NCBI GenBank assembly: GCA_022828595.1
Contig: JAKGHH010000008.1
Location: forward strand, 28,760,378-28,824,377
Reading direction: 5' to 3'
From: Nelumbo lutea
Taxonomy: Eukaryota > Streptophyta > Magnoliopsida > Proteales > Nelumbonaceae
Length of the DNA stretch: 64,000 bases
Position 1 is the stretch's first letter. Every line of letters starts with the position of its first letter. The position numbers and the translations under genes are program-made. Below, in pieces: positions 43,930-55,067 of this stretch. The notes beneath the pieces are model-generated. The model was given only the letters and a program-made list of their open reading frames with translations, had not been told where the DNA came from and did not search any database.

Positions 43930-45265
43930 TTTGCCCCCCACTCTCGAGTTGAGAGTAACTCGGCGAAGGGAGTAGATTTCTCCTTTTGGCCCGTAAGTCG
44001 ACGAGCTGGTAAGCGCTGATCTAATTTCTTAGGCTCTGGAAGCTGCCTGTAAGTGGCGAGCTGCCTACTGCCTACTGCCTGTAAGGTGAGGAGGTCTCCG
44101 CCAGTTCAGTACTGTAGCCCTTAGGCTCTAGGGGCAACTTGTAGCCCACTTTTGCTGATTTTGCCCAAGCCGAAGAAGCGACTGGGTCTTAAGCAGTCAT
44201 GTGGCCCGTAGGCTTTGGGAGCGACTCGTAGTCCACTCTTCTTGACTTTGCCCATGCCGAAGAGGCGATTGGGTCTTAAGCAGTAACGTGGCCCGTAGGC
44301 TTTGGGAGCGACTTGTGGTCCACTCTCCTTGACTTTGCCCATGCCGAAGAGGCGATTGGGTCTTATGCAGTTGTGTTGCCCATGCCGTAGAGGCGACTGG
44401 GTTTTTCAGCAATAACGTGGCCCGTAGGCTTTGGGAGCGACTTGTAGTCCACTCTCCTTGACTTTGCCCATGCCGAAGAGGTGACTGGGTCTTATGCAGT
44501 TGTGTTGCCCATGCCGTAGAGGCGATTGGGTTTTTCAGCAGTAACGTGGCCCGTAGGCTTTGAGAGCGACTTGTAGTCCACTCTCCTTGACTTTGCCCAT
44601 GCTGAAGAGGCGACTGGGTCTTATGTGGTGCCGAGGTTTCTGCTTGTGAGGTGCTGAGTTGCCTGTGAGGTGCCGAGCTACCTGTGAGGTGTCGGGCTGA
44701 CCAGGTGCCGAGCTATCTGTGAGGTGTCGAGCTGACTAGGTGCCGAGCTGCCTAGGTGCCGAGCTGCCTGTGAGGTGTCGGGCTGACCAGGTGGGTGCCT
44801 TAGAGCTATGATTGCGCTGCATCAGCCTTGTAATGTCGGTCACCCACTCCTACAAGAAGCTACTAGGAGCTTGACCTTCGGGGGCAACACTATTAACTTT
44901 AGGTCACCAGCTCACGCGGGAGCCTTGGAAGGCTCGACCGGCAAGGGCGCCCATGTAGTCTGTTGGCCGCCAACTCACGCGGAAGCCGTGAAGAGCTCAT
45001 CTTTGTAGGGGGGACCTCACGAAGAGGACTGATGAGGTTTTATTTGAATTGAAAGTAAAGTTGGTAGAGCTGCTTAGTCTGTTAGTTCCCTGCATAGTCT
45101 TTGAGTTCATAAAAAATGGAAACTATAAAGCGAGAGCTTCAATTTCTAAAAAGTGAGGACTTAGCTTTTTGGGAGAAGAAGACTTAGCTTTTTGTAGGAC
45201 GAGAACTTAGCATTTGTAGGATGAGAACTTAGCTTTTTGTAGCGATTCTCACAGACGGCGCCAAT
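43930..45265 (-). repeat. Tat derivative internal region with 3' UTR tandem repeats
   Basis: From about 44100 to 44625, units of roughly 90-130 bp carry GCCCATGCCGAAGAGGCGA, TGGGTCTTA, GGCCCGTAGGCTTTGGGAGC and GTAGTCCACTCTCCTTGACT. They match the array at 4443-4880. GAGGTGCCGAGCTGCC-type short repeats follow to 44790. The rest up to the PBS is leader-like, with repeats of ACTTAGCTTTTTGTAG near 45180-45240. Confidence 0.8.
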
Positions 45266-46165
45266 TGATGTAACCGGTTCTAGTCACATACCCATTTTTT
45301 AGTGATGTATCAGTTTCTTGGCTAAGTACCTCGTCATTTGACCTGCTCCCAGGTGGCCTGCGACTCAGAGGATGATGGAGCTCCCTGGTGGCGAACTGCC
45401 TAGTGGTGAGCTACTTGGTGGCGAGCTCCCTGGTGGAGTGCAACTTGACTGCCCTCTGCATGAGATGATCTGCTCCTCTTTGTAGACGCGGGAGCCAAGG
45501 AACCTGCGAGAACTGAATCAGAGGACCCGGGGGTGTTTACCCGGTAGGGCCACTCCGATGCTTAAGTTAGCACTCTGATAGTAGAGAGCTTGAAGTTGAT
45601 ATTAGAGAAATGAGAGAGCTAGAAAGCAGGGGTTACCTCCCTTTTCCATCCCCCTTCTCCTCTGGGGGGTTGGAGCTCTTATATAGCGGGTTCCTGATAG
45701 ATCTAGCGTAACCGCCTCTGATTCTTTGCCGCAGCCATTACTGCTAGAGCTAAGCTGGTGGGCGTAGGTAACCGTTGCAGAGTACGACCCTGCTAGACAA
45801 GAGACACCTTTCAGGGCTGGCAGGTACGGTGCCGTCAGGCGAGAGACGTGGGTGCAGTCTTCTGGTATGGCTGTCAGACGGAATGCTTTCCATGAGGCTT
45901 TGAACGAGCTGTCCTACTGCGAGCTGCTTGGTGGCGAGCTCCGAGCTGCTTGGTGGCGAGCTCCTTGGAGGTGAGCTCCGAGCTGCCTGGTGGTGAACTC
46001 CTTGGTGGTGAGCTCCGAGCTACTTAGTGGCGAGCTCCGAGCTGCTTGTAGGTGACGAGATGCATGTAGCTAGCTCGAGCTGTCTACTTGGCAAGAGGCT
46101 GCACTTAGTTGGCATGAGGTGCCAGGTGTCATAATTTCACTGGAGGGCCAAATCCGCCCTCATCA
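45266..46165 (-). repeat. Right (5') LTR of Tat derivative, 900 bp
   Basis: Runs TGATGTAACCGGTTC to GCCCTCATCA on the plus strand. It contains repeated GAGCTCCGAGCTGC and GGTGGCGAGCTCC units at 45905-46060. The joint to host sequence at 46166 (GTAATAAAGACCCC) is clean. Confidence 0.88.
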
Positions 46166-46438
46166 GTAATAAAGACCCCAGGTTTCTATTCATTTCCATC
46201 TACCTTGGATGGATTATCAGCAAACTTGGAGGAATTGTGCTTTTGTTGATTTTGTAGTTATGAACAGGTATAACAACATGTTGCTTTACACTTTCTTTTC
46301 CTTTTTCCTTGCTCAGAGAATATAAAATCCTCAATTGGTTTCTACATGATTGACATTTGACAAAACTATTTGCCCTTCAGTGCTGTTTTTGATGTCTTAA
46401 AATTCTCATAATGGATTTTGAGTTATTAGGTTGTCATA
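46166..46438. repeat. Duplicated segment, copy 2, right part
   Basis: Matches 12382-12654 (AAGACCCCAGGTTTCTATTC to TTATTAGGTTGTCATA). Beyond 46438 and 12654 the two loci have unrelated sequence. Confidence 0.92.
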
Positions 46439-47490
46439 TTTTCTGGTTGACTAGACTCCTAATCTGTACTTTTGCTGCCACCCCATGTGCTTTGCTTCAG
46501 TTATGTATCAATCTGAAATTGAAAGACAGTTTAGATGCTTTTGAACTTTTATCCATGTAGAACGAATGAAAACTGCCATGCTTGAAAGTTAAGAATCTTA
46601 ATAATGTCATGTATATTTGCGGTGATTGGCCTTGTAGCATACCACTTTTGTTCATCTGGATTTTATCATCTAGTTTTATTGTTTACCTTTGGAGGAAGCT
46701 GAAAGCAGTGTATTTTATTTCTTATGGTAAATCCTGGCAGTACATTGTCCCATTATGCCCCATTGTGGCTTTTGTCAGTATTAAATTATAGAACAGTAAC
46801 GGTTCTGATTAATATTATTAATACTTCAATGCTTAAAGATGTCCTTGAGGGTATGGTGATTTAAAATGGACAATATACATAAGAATGAATTCAGTATTGA
46901 TTGCTCTTCAAGCTAATGACTTTCCTTTGTTGTAATGTGTACTTATAGCCACAGTGGTATTTTTGCCTTTTGTTACATTTTATAAACTGATTGGTTACTA
47001 AAAACCTTAGACCTCTCTTGAAATTTCCCATAAATACTAAAACCTTCCCTCCCTTCTCAAAAAGGACTCAAAGACCTCCTCTCTGTTAATCCATCAAGAT
47101 CTGTTAGAATGTGACGACATGTATGGTTGAAAATTTTCCAAAAAAGTCAATTTACCCATTAATTTCAGACTTATGTTGAAACAAGATGCATGTCAAACCA
47201 AAAGATTCTTCCTACCTCCAAGAAATCTATGAAGATGATGGTTTTGAACATGAGCTTAGTCCTTTTACTGGCCTTTGGAAGGTTAGAGCATGTCTACTCT
47301 AAATCCAGAGTGTGAGTTTGAAGAGCCAGCTGTTTCAGGAAACAACCTTTGGAAGGTTAATGTGCATCTATTTACTGCAAGTTCAATCGTGTGTGAGTTT
47401 TCAAAACTGAAACATTTTGATGTGGGGCCATTAGATGCTTCATATGTAGTTAAGATTCTTCTTGCTCTGAGGATTTCTTATCCTAGGTCC
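46439..47490. other. Intergenic DNA upstream of CDKA pseudogene
   Basis: No recognised gene. At 47190-47290 and 47290-47490 short open stretches share CCTTTGGAAGGTTA(A/G), so part is a local duplication. They lie directly upstream of the pseudogene start and could be transcribed leader or a separate gene remnant. I cannot assign a family. Confidence 0.4.
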
Positions 47491-48360
47491 ATGGATCAGT
47501 ATGGATGAGTGTGAGAAAGATGAGAAGATTGGAGAAGGGACCTACTGTAGGCTTATGACTGTTTGACAAATGAAACTATACCTCTAAAAAAATCCAGCTG
47601 GAATAGGAAGGAGTTCCAGGCACTGCAATAAGAGAAATATCCCTTCTGAAAGAAATGAAGCAAGTAAACATAGTCAGGTTGCAGGATGTAATGCACAGTC
47701 AAAATCGGTTCCATCTAGCTTTTGAATATCTGAAACTAGACTTAAAGAAACACATGGATTCTAGTGCAGAGCTTGCAAAGGATCCACATTTAATTCAACT
47801 GTTTCTGTATTAAATTCTGTGGAATTTTGTATTGCCATTCCCATAGAGTTCTACACTGACATTTGAAACCTTAGAATTTGCTTATAGATCACTGTACCAT
47901 TACTTTGAAGTTTGTAGACTTTGGATTAGCCAGGGCATTTTGTATTCCTATGAGGACATTTAATTGTGGGGTTATAACACTGGTATAGGGCACAAGAAAT
48001 CCTACTTGGCTCCTGTCATTTATCTACTCTTGATGATAGGTGTTTTGTGGGTTGTATATTTGCTGAGATGATGAACTAGAGACCTTTATTCCCTGGGTAC
48101 TCTGAGATTGATGTATTATTCAAGATTTTTAAATATTTCAGTACTCTAAATGAAGAAACATGGCCTGGAGTGACTCATTACCTTATTTCAAGTTTACATT
48201 CCCAAGTGCCCTCCTAAAGATCTTGCAACTGTGGTCTCAAACCTTAAACCAGATGGAGTTGATCTTCTAAAATGCTCTGCGTGGATTTGAGCAGAAGAAT
48301 TATTACACAGAATGCACTTGAGCATGAATACTTTAAGGATCTTATTGGGTATGTTGACAT
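47491..48360 (+). pseudogene. CDKA: Processed pseudogene of CDKA/CDC2 cyclin-dependent kinase
   Basis: It starts at ATG 47491 with MDQY and continues KDEKIGEGTY. The cyclin-binding helix reads PGTAIRE for PSTAIRE. Then come [38 protein letters not shown], a decayed HRDLKPQNLL region, DFGLARAF, TLWYRA.EILLGS, VGCIFAEM, RPLFPG.SEID, ETWPGVT, KDLATVV and LEHEYFKD. The catalytic His-Arg-Asp is lost (stop in place of R). There are many stops and frameshifts. All kinase subdomains follow one another with no introns, whereas plant CDKA genes have several, so it arose by retrotransposition of mRNA. The reading covers essentially the full protein. Confidence 0.92.
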
Positions 48361-49589
48361 AAGTAGCAATTCATGGGGTTTGATTGTGTGAAAATTAGTG
48401 CTTTCTTTCAATGTATTCTTTTCTTTATTTTGATTCAAGACACATTGAACCATAGCTCGAGTCTCCAATCATGGAATTATGGTCTCTGTTGGGAATTTCA
48501 TTTCTCAAAGAAATACTGTGTAAATGGTATTTCACTTATGATATGTTTACAAGTGGATTTTCATGCTTTAGAAAAAAGACAGGAGTCCACAAAACTCAAA
48601 CCAGGTTATGTTGTGTTTACACTGTGTTCACTTTTTCCAGGGTATATTTGTCATTTTACTCCTCCATAGACGTAATGGTTAAAGCATTTGATAGGAAGGG
48701 CTTAGTCTTACGTTTTAATATTTCAAACACATCAAGGGGGTTCTAGTTTTTTACCCTAAATAATAATATACACACCTCCAGCCATAGATTTTTTGGCTCC
48801 CAACTTCTCTTCTCTCTTCCCTCCTCACTTTTCTCTTCTCTTCATATCCTATGCAGGTTTAGATGGTATCAAAGTGGGGACAGTTTCTGATCAAGCCTTT
48901 TATTTGTTCCTTCACGTCTCATGAACCCAGTCTTTCTTGTTTTGGTTGGTGGTTTCAAGAAGTGCCCTCAAGCTGACCTGAAGCTATTTTTCTCCTCATT
49001 TTTCTTTCTTCCTTGGTTGTAAAACTAAGTGACGCCTTTTCTTTGGTAGCTGGCTGATTGGACTGGAGGTATAAGGGGTTGTAAGCCGTCTTATTTGCTC
49101 CTAGTGGATCGTGGGTGGGACTTGTTGGACTGCAAAAGTGTATGCCAATTGCAGCCTAAAAGCATCTTGGTGCAGGATCTTGTGAGTCAATACTATTCTT
49201 GCAATTGAACTTGGGGCTAGATGTATAGCACAGAAACAAAGAGCTAACAAAGAAAGAAGAGAAGGGAAGCGATGGGAATAAGATGAAAACCCTAAGAAAT
49301 CACACCCAAGGGTGAGGGCAATCACACCCCTAACTCTCGTCAATACACTTATTAGCATTACAACTCCCCCCCCCTTCCTCCCCCAAGTTAGCTTCCCCAA
49401 CAAGCCACTTACAAAAAGAAGCTAGATTAAACTAAACCTACCTCCAAAAATTACAAACATGTAAGAAAATCAATTAAGTCCTGTCCAACAGCAAACTAAA
49501 CCAAATAAAGAGCATCTTAAGGTGGTTTGAAGACTCTAGGATCTTTCCAAGTTGATCCATTCCTAATCCAATTCCCAAGTAGGTCCCAC
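48361..49589. other. Intergenic DNA with possible LTR remnant and gypsy 3' sequence
   Basis: 48780-48870 is pyrimidine-rich and leads into ATGGTATCAAAGTGGGG at 48864-48880, which resembles a degenerate copia PBS after an LTR, but no matching second LTR was found. 49100-49500 probably belongs to the 3' end of the minus-strand chromovirus remnant; a C run lies near 49366-49374. Confidence 0.35.
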
Positions 49590-49783
49590 GTCATCGTAAT
49601 GATGCCAAATAAGCATAGGAGCAGCTTTGGTTCTCTTTTGATAAGCCTTAAGTTGAATCCGATCTCTCTCCCTAACTTGGCTTCGACGAGTAAAGGGAAA
49701 GGTACCTCTCATAAATATTACAATTTAGGCATTGGAACTCGTTAGTAGTGATCCAAGTGCAATAAGAGTTAGGACAACCTTTC
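49590..49783 (-). pseudogene. Chromovirus (Ty3/gypsy) chromodomain, C-terminal half
   Basis: On the minus strand from the copia B junction it reads KGCPNSYCTWITTNEFQCLN and then ERYLSLYSSKPS. This completes the chromodomain that begins at 54593-54640 (FLVKWK). The two parts were contiguous before copia B inserted with duplication of CTTTC. The domain normally directs chromovirus integration to marked chromatin. Confidence 0.75.
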
Positions 49784-50063
49784 TGTTAGCGTAGGGGTAT
49801 TTCTGTCTTTATGCCTAGATTAATGTTGCTGATCTGTAATGTTTTGTTGGAACAAGTGCTCCTAACTTAAGTAAGGGCACATAGGTTTTTTCAGTTATTT
49901 TTAATAATATAAATACTTCCTGGCCGACTGGGAGATGTAAGGTTGACTCTACCAGTTCGAACCTGAATTCTCTCTTCTCTCTTTCTCTCTCTCTTCCACC
50001 TCTATTCTTCTACATAACTGATCTCAGATAGGCAGAACTCTAAGGCAGACCCGAATTCTAACA
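49784..50063 (+). repeat. 5' LTR of copia B
   Basis: 280 bp from TGTTAGCGTAGGGG to GAATTCTAACA. A pyrimidine-rich CTCTCTT region lies at about 49970-50000. Confidence 0.93.
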
Positions 50064-50142
50064 TGGTATCAGAGCTACTTGAATCTGCCTAGATTTCTGC
50101 TTGCCTAGGTTTCTATTCCCTACGCACCCTATCTAGGGTTTT

Positions 50143-50143
<1 letters not shown>

Positions 50144-50179
<36 letters not shown>
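50144..50179. repeat. Poly-T tract in copia B leader
   Basis: An almost uninterrupted run of T between the PBS and gag. The equivalent place in copia A has no such run, so it expanded in this copy. Confidence 0.9.
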
Positions 50180-50759
50180 CTGTATTCGATTGGAGATAAG
50201 GGAAAGGGCTGAAAAGGAGTGATCGCCCTCTTCCCTTGGAAGTTTCTATGCCTCCAGTCAGGTTGTATGTGGTTGGTTGCTGTGATTTCTGAGATCGCCC
50301 TCTCCTAGTAGAGGAAGAATAGAGGGCCGAACTGTGTGCGCAGTGGCTGTCGTGTGTGGCTGTTGTGTGTGGACTGATTTCTTGCTCGTATGGTTGTTAC
50401 TTCAGTGATAAGGTAAGAGATCTCAGTGCATGATATCTGTTATGGATTAAATAGGAAGTGTGTTTCAGACCATATGCTGATTTCTTTGTGCATTTCGAAG
50501 GAAGAGATATGATCATATAGTGGTGAGATTTCAGGTAGTTGTAGGAGTAGGGTTTGTGGTGTAAAGAGCACACTTTTCAGTAACAACAAGTGCTGAAATC
50601 AGTGTGACAGGTGTGATCTAGGGTTTGTGGTGTAAAGAGCACACATTCCAGCAACAATAAGTGCTGCAATCAGTGTGACAGGTGTGGCCTAGTGGTGTAT
50701 AGTGTGCAGATCTCAATGATAATAGAATTAAGCAAGTGTGCAGAATCGATGATAACATA

Positions 50760-51840
50760 ATGGGAGATAGTAGTGATTATAAACCTAGTGTGATGGTGCC
50801 TACAGACTACCTGAATGTGCAGATGACCTCCATTAAATTAAATGGAGAGAATTATGTGCCTTGGGCTAAATCAGTCGAAGTCTTTCTGAAGGCAAAGAAG
50901 AAGGTAAAACACATAAGAGAGGAGAAACCCTCCTTTGACTCTCACGAGTATGAAGACTGGGAGCAAGAGGATGCTCACATCATCACATGGTTGTGGAACA
51001 GTATGGAACCCAGGATTAGTGTGAACTTCATGTTTCTTGATACTGCCAAAGATGTGTGGGACCATGCGAAGAAATTGTATTCGGGGCAGGACAATACAAT
51101 CAGAGTTTATCAGCTGTATCAAGAGTACTTTAACCTGCAATAGGGCAATTGGAGTCTTGAGGAGTACTATGCTAACATGAGAAACATACGTAATGAGTTG
51201 AATGTCTATCATCCTCTCACTTTTGATGTCAAGATTCAGCAACAACAGAGAGAGCAGCTTGATGTGACTAGATTTTTGGTGGGACTGAAGTCTGAATATG
51301 AACCAGTACGGGCTCAGATATTAGGAGGATCAACTCTTCCCTCCTTAGAAGAGGTATTTGCTCAACTCCGAAGGATCTCTATCGGATCTACTGAGAACTC
51401 TAATATCTCAGATAGATCTGCCTTTGTTGTATCGAGAGGACGCTGTGGTGTTAGAGGTCGAGCTAGGGGAGCTCAATTTGGCTGGGTGGTGGTAGTGGTT
51501 CTGCGTATGGCCGAAGTGGCAATGGTGGGTCTATTCATAATCGTGGTGGTAGTCGTACTGGGGGCAGAGATTTAGGGGGAGCCCGTGGTAGAGGACGTAG
51601 CTCAGGCCCGAGGAAGTGCACTCATTGTGGTATGGATGGGCATACCATCAACTATTGTTATGATCTACATGGTCCTCTCTCAACCTGGGCCAATCATGTC
51701 GTGACCGGTGACTCAAGTTCCAGCTTTAGACAGGAGAATCATTCATCTGATCAGATGCCTCCTACATCCACAGATGGTCCCATGAAGGAGATGGTGAGTG
51801 TTCCCCGTGATGAATATGAGAGGTTTATCCAGTCACAGTA
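50760..51840 (+). pseudogene. Copia B gag, broken
   Basis: It begins at ATG 50760 (MGDSSDYKPSVM). It keeps the gag core unbroken to a TAG at 51142 (NLQ*GNWSLEEYY), then continues in frame through QLDVTRFLVGLKSEYEPVRAQI. A frameshift follows near 51480 in the Gly-rich part. The zinc knuckle CTHCGMDGHTINYC is at about 51618-51660. A TAG ends the next open stretch at 51841, just ahead of the protease. The frameshift near 34945 in copia A is absent here. Confidence 0.85.
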
Positions 51841-51847
51841 GAACACG

Positions 51848-54301
51848 GTGACTTTCGCTCACTCAGGTATGGCTTGTCTGGCATCCACATCCAATCCCTG
51901 GATCGTTGACTCTGGAGCCTCCGATCACATGACTGGAACTCCAGGTGTGTTTTTCTCCTTATCTCATTGCTCAACATCACAATCTGTCACCCTTGCTAAT
52001 GGTTCCACATCCTCAATTTGTGGTGTTGGTAATGTTGACCTAGATCCTGTATCCCTCTCATCAGTTCTGTATGTTCCTAAATTGCCTTTTAACCTTATGT
52101 CTGTTAGTAAGCTGACCAAATCACTTACCTCTTGCTTTCTGATTAATCGGATGCCCACGTTCATCTTTGATGGTCATTCTCCGTTTCAGGTCTTGTTTCC
52201 CACTTTGTCTCAGTTTCCTCTTACGCCGAGAGTTTTTGGGTGTGTCTGCTTTGTCCATAATCTGGGTCCCGGGAATGACAAGTTCGATGACCGTTCTCTC
52301 AAGTGCATCTTCCTTGGCTATTCTCGGACCCAGAAAGGGCATAGGTGTTACCATCCTGGTTCTCGACGGTCCTTTGTGTGTGCTGATGTCAGCTTCTTTG
52401 AGTCTACTCCGTTCTTTTTGGGGTCCGGTGATTCTTCTTCCTCATCACCTCCTCCTCTTCCACTTCCCGTTGTCGATCCTCCTTCCTTTGTTCTAGTCGT
52501 GACCAAACCCTTGCCTTCGGTGCCACCACCTGTTGAATGCCCACCTATCTGTCATGTGTATACACATCGCCCACGCGCGCCAGCTACTACTCCTCCGGCT
52601 ACATCTCCGTCGACGGATCCGGCACCAGACCCGCACTTAGCATCTGAGCTTGATCTACCCATTGCTTTGCGGAAAGGTAAACGTACTTGCACCCTTAATC
52701 CAATTTCTAATTATGTTTCTCTTACCTTTCCACTTCGCATCGCCAGTTTGTCACCCTGTTATCATCAATTGTTGTCCCTAAAGATGTCCAGGAAGCCCTT
52801 GCCTCTCCAGGGTGGTGCCGAGCCATGGAAGAACTCTCAGCCCTTCATCATAATCGTACTTGGGACCTCACTACTCTTCCTCCTGGGAAGCAAGCTATTG
52901 GTTGTAAATGGGTTTATACGGTTAAGTATCTGCCTGATGGTAGTGTTGAACGCCTGGAAGCGCGATTGGTTGCAAAAGGGTACTCCCAAACCTATGGTAT
53001 TGACTACACAGAGACCTTCTCACCGGTTGCTAAGATAGGGTCAGTTCGTGTTGTGATCTCTCTTGTAGCCATGTATGAGTGGCCACTATATCAGCTTGAT
53101 ATCAAGAATGCCTTTTTGCATGGTGACTTACTCGAGGAGGTCTACATGGAGCAACCTCCAGGGTTTGTTGCTCAGGGGGATGATGGTAAGGTGTGCAGAC
53201 TAAGGAAAGCTATATATGGGCTTAAACAGTCTCCTCGAGCATGGTTTGGTAGGTTCAGTGAGATGGTAAAGAAGTTTGGTATGAAACAGTGCAAAGTTGA
53301 CCATTCTGTATTTAGTCATGACTCTCCGGGAGGAAACAGTGGTGTATGTAGATGATATTGTTATTACTAGGAATGATAACATTGGCATTGACAGGCTGAA
53401 GACTTATCTGCAGGATCACTTTCAGACAAAGGATTTGGGTAAACTGAAATACTTCTTGGGGATAGATGTAGCGAGGTCCAAGTATGGTATTAACCTGTGC
53501 CAGAGGAAATATGTGCTTGATTTGCTGGAAGAAACAGGCTTGTTGGGTGCCAAACCAACTGAAACACCCATGGACACAAATACCAAGCTAAGCAGTGATA
53601 TGGGTGAAGTGTTTGAAGACCCTGGTAGATACCGACGACTTGTGGGCAAACTGAACTACTTAACCATTACCAGACCAAACATCTCATTTGCGGTTAGTGT
53701 GGTAAGCCAGTTCATGCAAAAACCTCCGATTCCTCATAGGAATACAATTCTGAGAATTGTGAAGTATCTAAAAGGGGCTCCGGGTTGCGGTCTGATATAC
53801 AAGAGTGGCGGAAAACTTGAAATAGAAGGGTATTCTGATGCTGACTGGGCCGGTTCTATGTCTGATAGGCGGTCTACTACAGGCTATTGCACATTTCTGG
53901 GAGGTAACCTAGTGACACAGAAAAGTAAGAAGCAGACGGTTGTGGCAAGAAGCAGTGCAGAAGCAGAATATAGGGCTATGGCGCAGACCGCTTGTGAATT
54001 AGTGTGGCTAAGGAACCTTCTACAGGAAGTAGGGTACAACATTAACACTCCAATGAAGCTCTATTGTGATAATTAGGCTACAGTTCATATCTCCTCTAAT
54101 CCAGTGTTTCATGAAAGAACCAAGTACATTGAGGTTGACTGTCACTTTGTGAGGGAGAAGGTGCTGAATGAAGAGCTAGACACTACACATGTTAATACAG
54201 GAAATCAGTGGGCTGACTTATTTACAAAAGGCTTGAGTCGGGGAAGAGTGGACTACATATGTAACAAGCTGGGAGTATATGATATATACTCACCAGCTTG
54301 A
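51848..54301 (+). pseudogene. Copia B pol with integrase deletion
   Basis: Protease WIVDSGASDHM is present. The frame then passes from VSKLTKSL straight to TSCFLINRMPT, skipping what in copia A is about 36107-36820. RT and RNase H follow: GCKWVYTVKYLPDG, QLDIKNAFLHGDL, a frameshift near 53335, YVDDIVITRND, and GYSDADWAGS. Stops include one at 54074 in the RNase H region. The C terminus [18 protein letters not shown] ends at 54301. Without an integrase core it could not integrate by itself. Confidence 0.9.
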
Positions 54302-54308
54302 GGGGGAG

Positions 54309-54592
54309 TGTTAGCGTAAGGGTATTTCTGTCTTTATATCTAGATTAATGTTGCTGATCTGTAATGTTGTGTTGGAACAAGTGCTCCTAACTTAAGTAAG
54401 GGCACATAGGTCTTTTAAGTTATTTTTAATAATATAAATACTTCTTGGCCGACTGGGAGATGTAAGGTGGACTCTTCCAGTTCGAACCAGAATTCTCTCT
54501 TCTCTCTTTCTCTCTCTCTCTCTTCCATTTCTCTTCTTCTACATAACTGATCTCAGACAGGCAGAACTCTAAGGCAGACCCGATTTCTAACA
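54309..54592 (+). repeat. 3' LTR of copia B
   Basis: 284 bp, preceded by the polypurine tract AGGGGGAG at 54301-54308. It differs from the 5' LTR at several sites (GTAAGGG for GTAGGGG, TATATCTAG for TATGCCTAG, TTGTGTTGG for TTTTGTTGG) and has extra CT units. Confidence 0.93.
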
Positions 54593-54872
54593 CTTTCCAT
54601 TTGACAAGAAACTCGCGCTATCTCCCATGCCGTGTTGAAACAATTTGATCATCAATAACATCTTCAATCTCGTCCTTGGAAGTGGGGCTGGTAAGTGGTT
54701 TATAGGCTGTTCCATATTGGTTGCATCACCATGGTGCAATGTTAAATCCTCCACATAACACATTACTCATACCCATATCCTTTGGCAAATCAAGTACATA
54801 AGCACTAGAGATGATCTTCTTTTTGATTTTAGAAGGACCTGAACTTCTTGAATGGAGCTTCTTATAAACACC
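54593..54872 (-). pseudogene. Chromovirus integrase C terminus and chromodomain start
   Basis: On the minus strand it has KKIISSAYVLDLPKDMGMSNV, the conserved end of plant gypsy integrase. A stop follows, then EIEDVIDDQIVSTRHG and FLVKW, the first strand of the chromodomain. Reading continues across copia B into 49783-49590. The outer end is cut by element D. Confidence 0.8.
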
Positions 54873-55048
54873 TGTAGAGAGTGGGCCGAATGGCCCATAG
54901 GATGTTTTTATTTGTTTTTGTTTCTTTTGTTAATGGGCCTTTTATGTTTCTTTATGTTATGCTTAATTATGGGCCATTCTGCCCATTCTCTCTACAATGT
55001 ATTAGAGTGGGCTCTCTTTCTTGTTTTTTTTTCCTCTTTTTTTTTTCC

Positions 55049-55067
55049 ATACACAATGTGTATGGAG
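55049..55067. repeat. 19-bp palindrome beside the duplication breakpoint
   Basis: CCATACACAATGTGTATGG is self-complementary apart from its central base. It lies about 20 bp outside the inner edge of the right arm (55087), after a T-rich tract. Confidence 0.8.

Larger units (their letters stand above)
43064..46165 (-). mobile_element. Tat derivative without coding sequence, 3.1 kb
   Basis: The right LTR is 45266-46165 and the left LTR, missing its outer start, is 43064-43929. The PBS-like TTGGCGCCGTCTGTGAG is at 45248-45264 on the minus strand, and the polypurine tract AGTGGGGGGCAAA at 43930-43942. The 1.34-kb internal part has only 3' UTR-type repeats and leader sequence, with no gag or pol. 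It belongs to the same lineage as the 1.6-11.5 kb element but to another subfamily. Its insertion removed or replaced 339 bp of the duplicated host segment. Confidence 0.85.
49784..54592 (+). mobile_element. Ty1/copia element B, 4809 bp, internally deleted
   Basis: The LTRs are 49784-50063 and 54309-54592. The target duplication CTTTC lies at 49779-49783 and 54593-54597. The PBS TGGTATCAGAGC is at 50064-50075. It belongs to the same family as copia A and C but to a distinct subfamily: LTRs are clearly diverged, proteins similar. About 0.7 kb of pol, covering the integrase zinc finger and most of the catalytic core, is missing. It sits inside a chromovirus chromodomain. Confidence 0.95.

Noticed and set aside
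44121..44412. Repetitive minus-strand frames with repeated GRGQSQ- and AYGP-like units
   Set aside because: They translate the Tat 3' UTR tandem repeats; no start, domain or conservation as protein.
43670..46080. Regular short repeats as a CRISPR array
   Set aside because: The GAGCTCC/GGTGGCGAG units are contiguous tandem repeats inside LTRs, without unique spacers, in a plant genome.
48864..48880. ATGGTATCAAAGTGGGG as a copia PBS with LTR to its left
   Set aside because: Imperfect match and no second LTR or gag found; kept only as a note.
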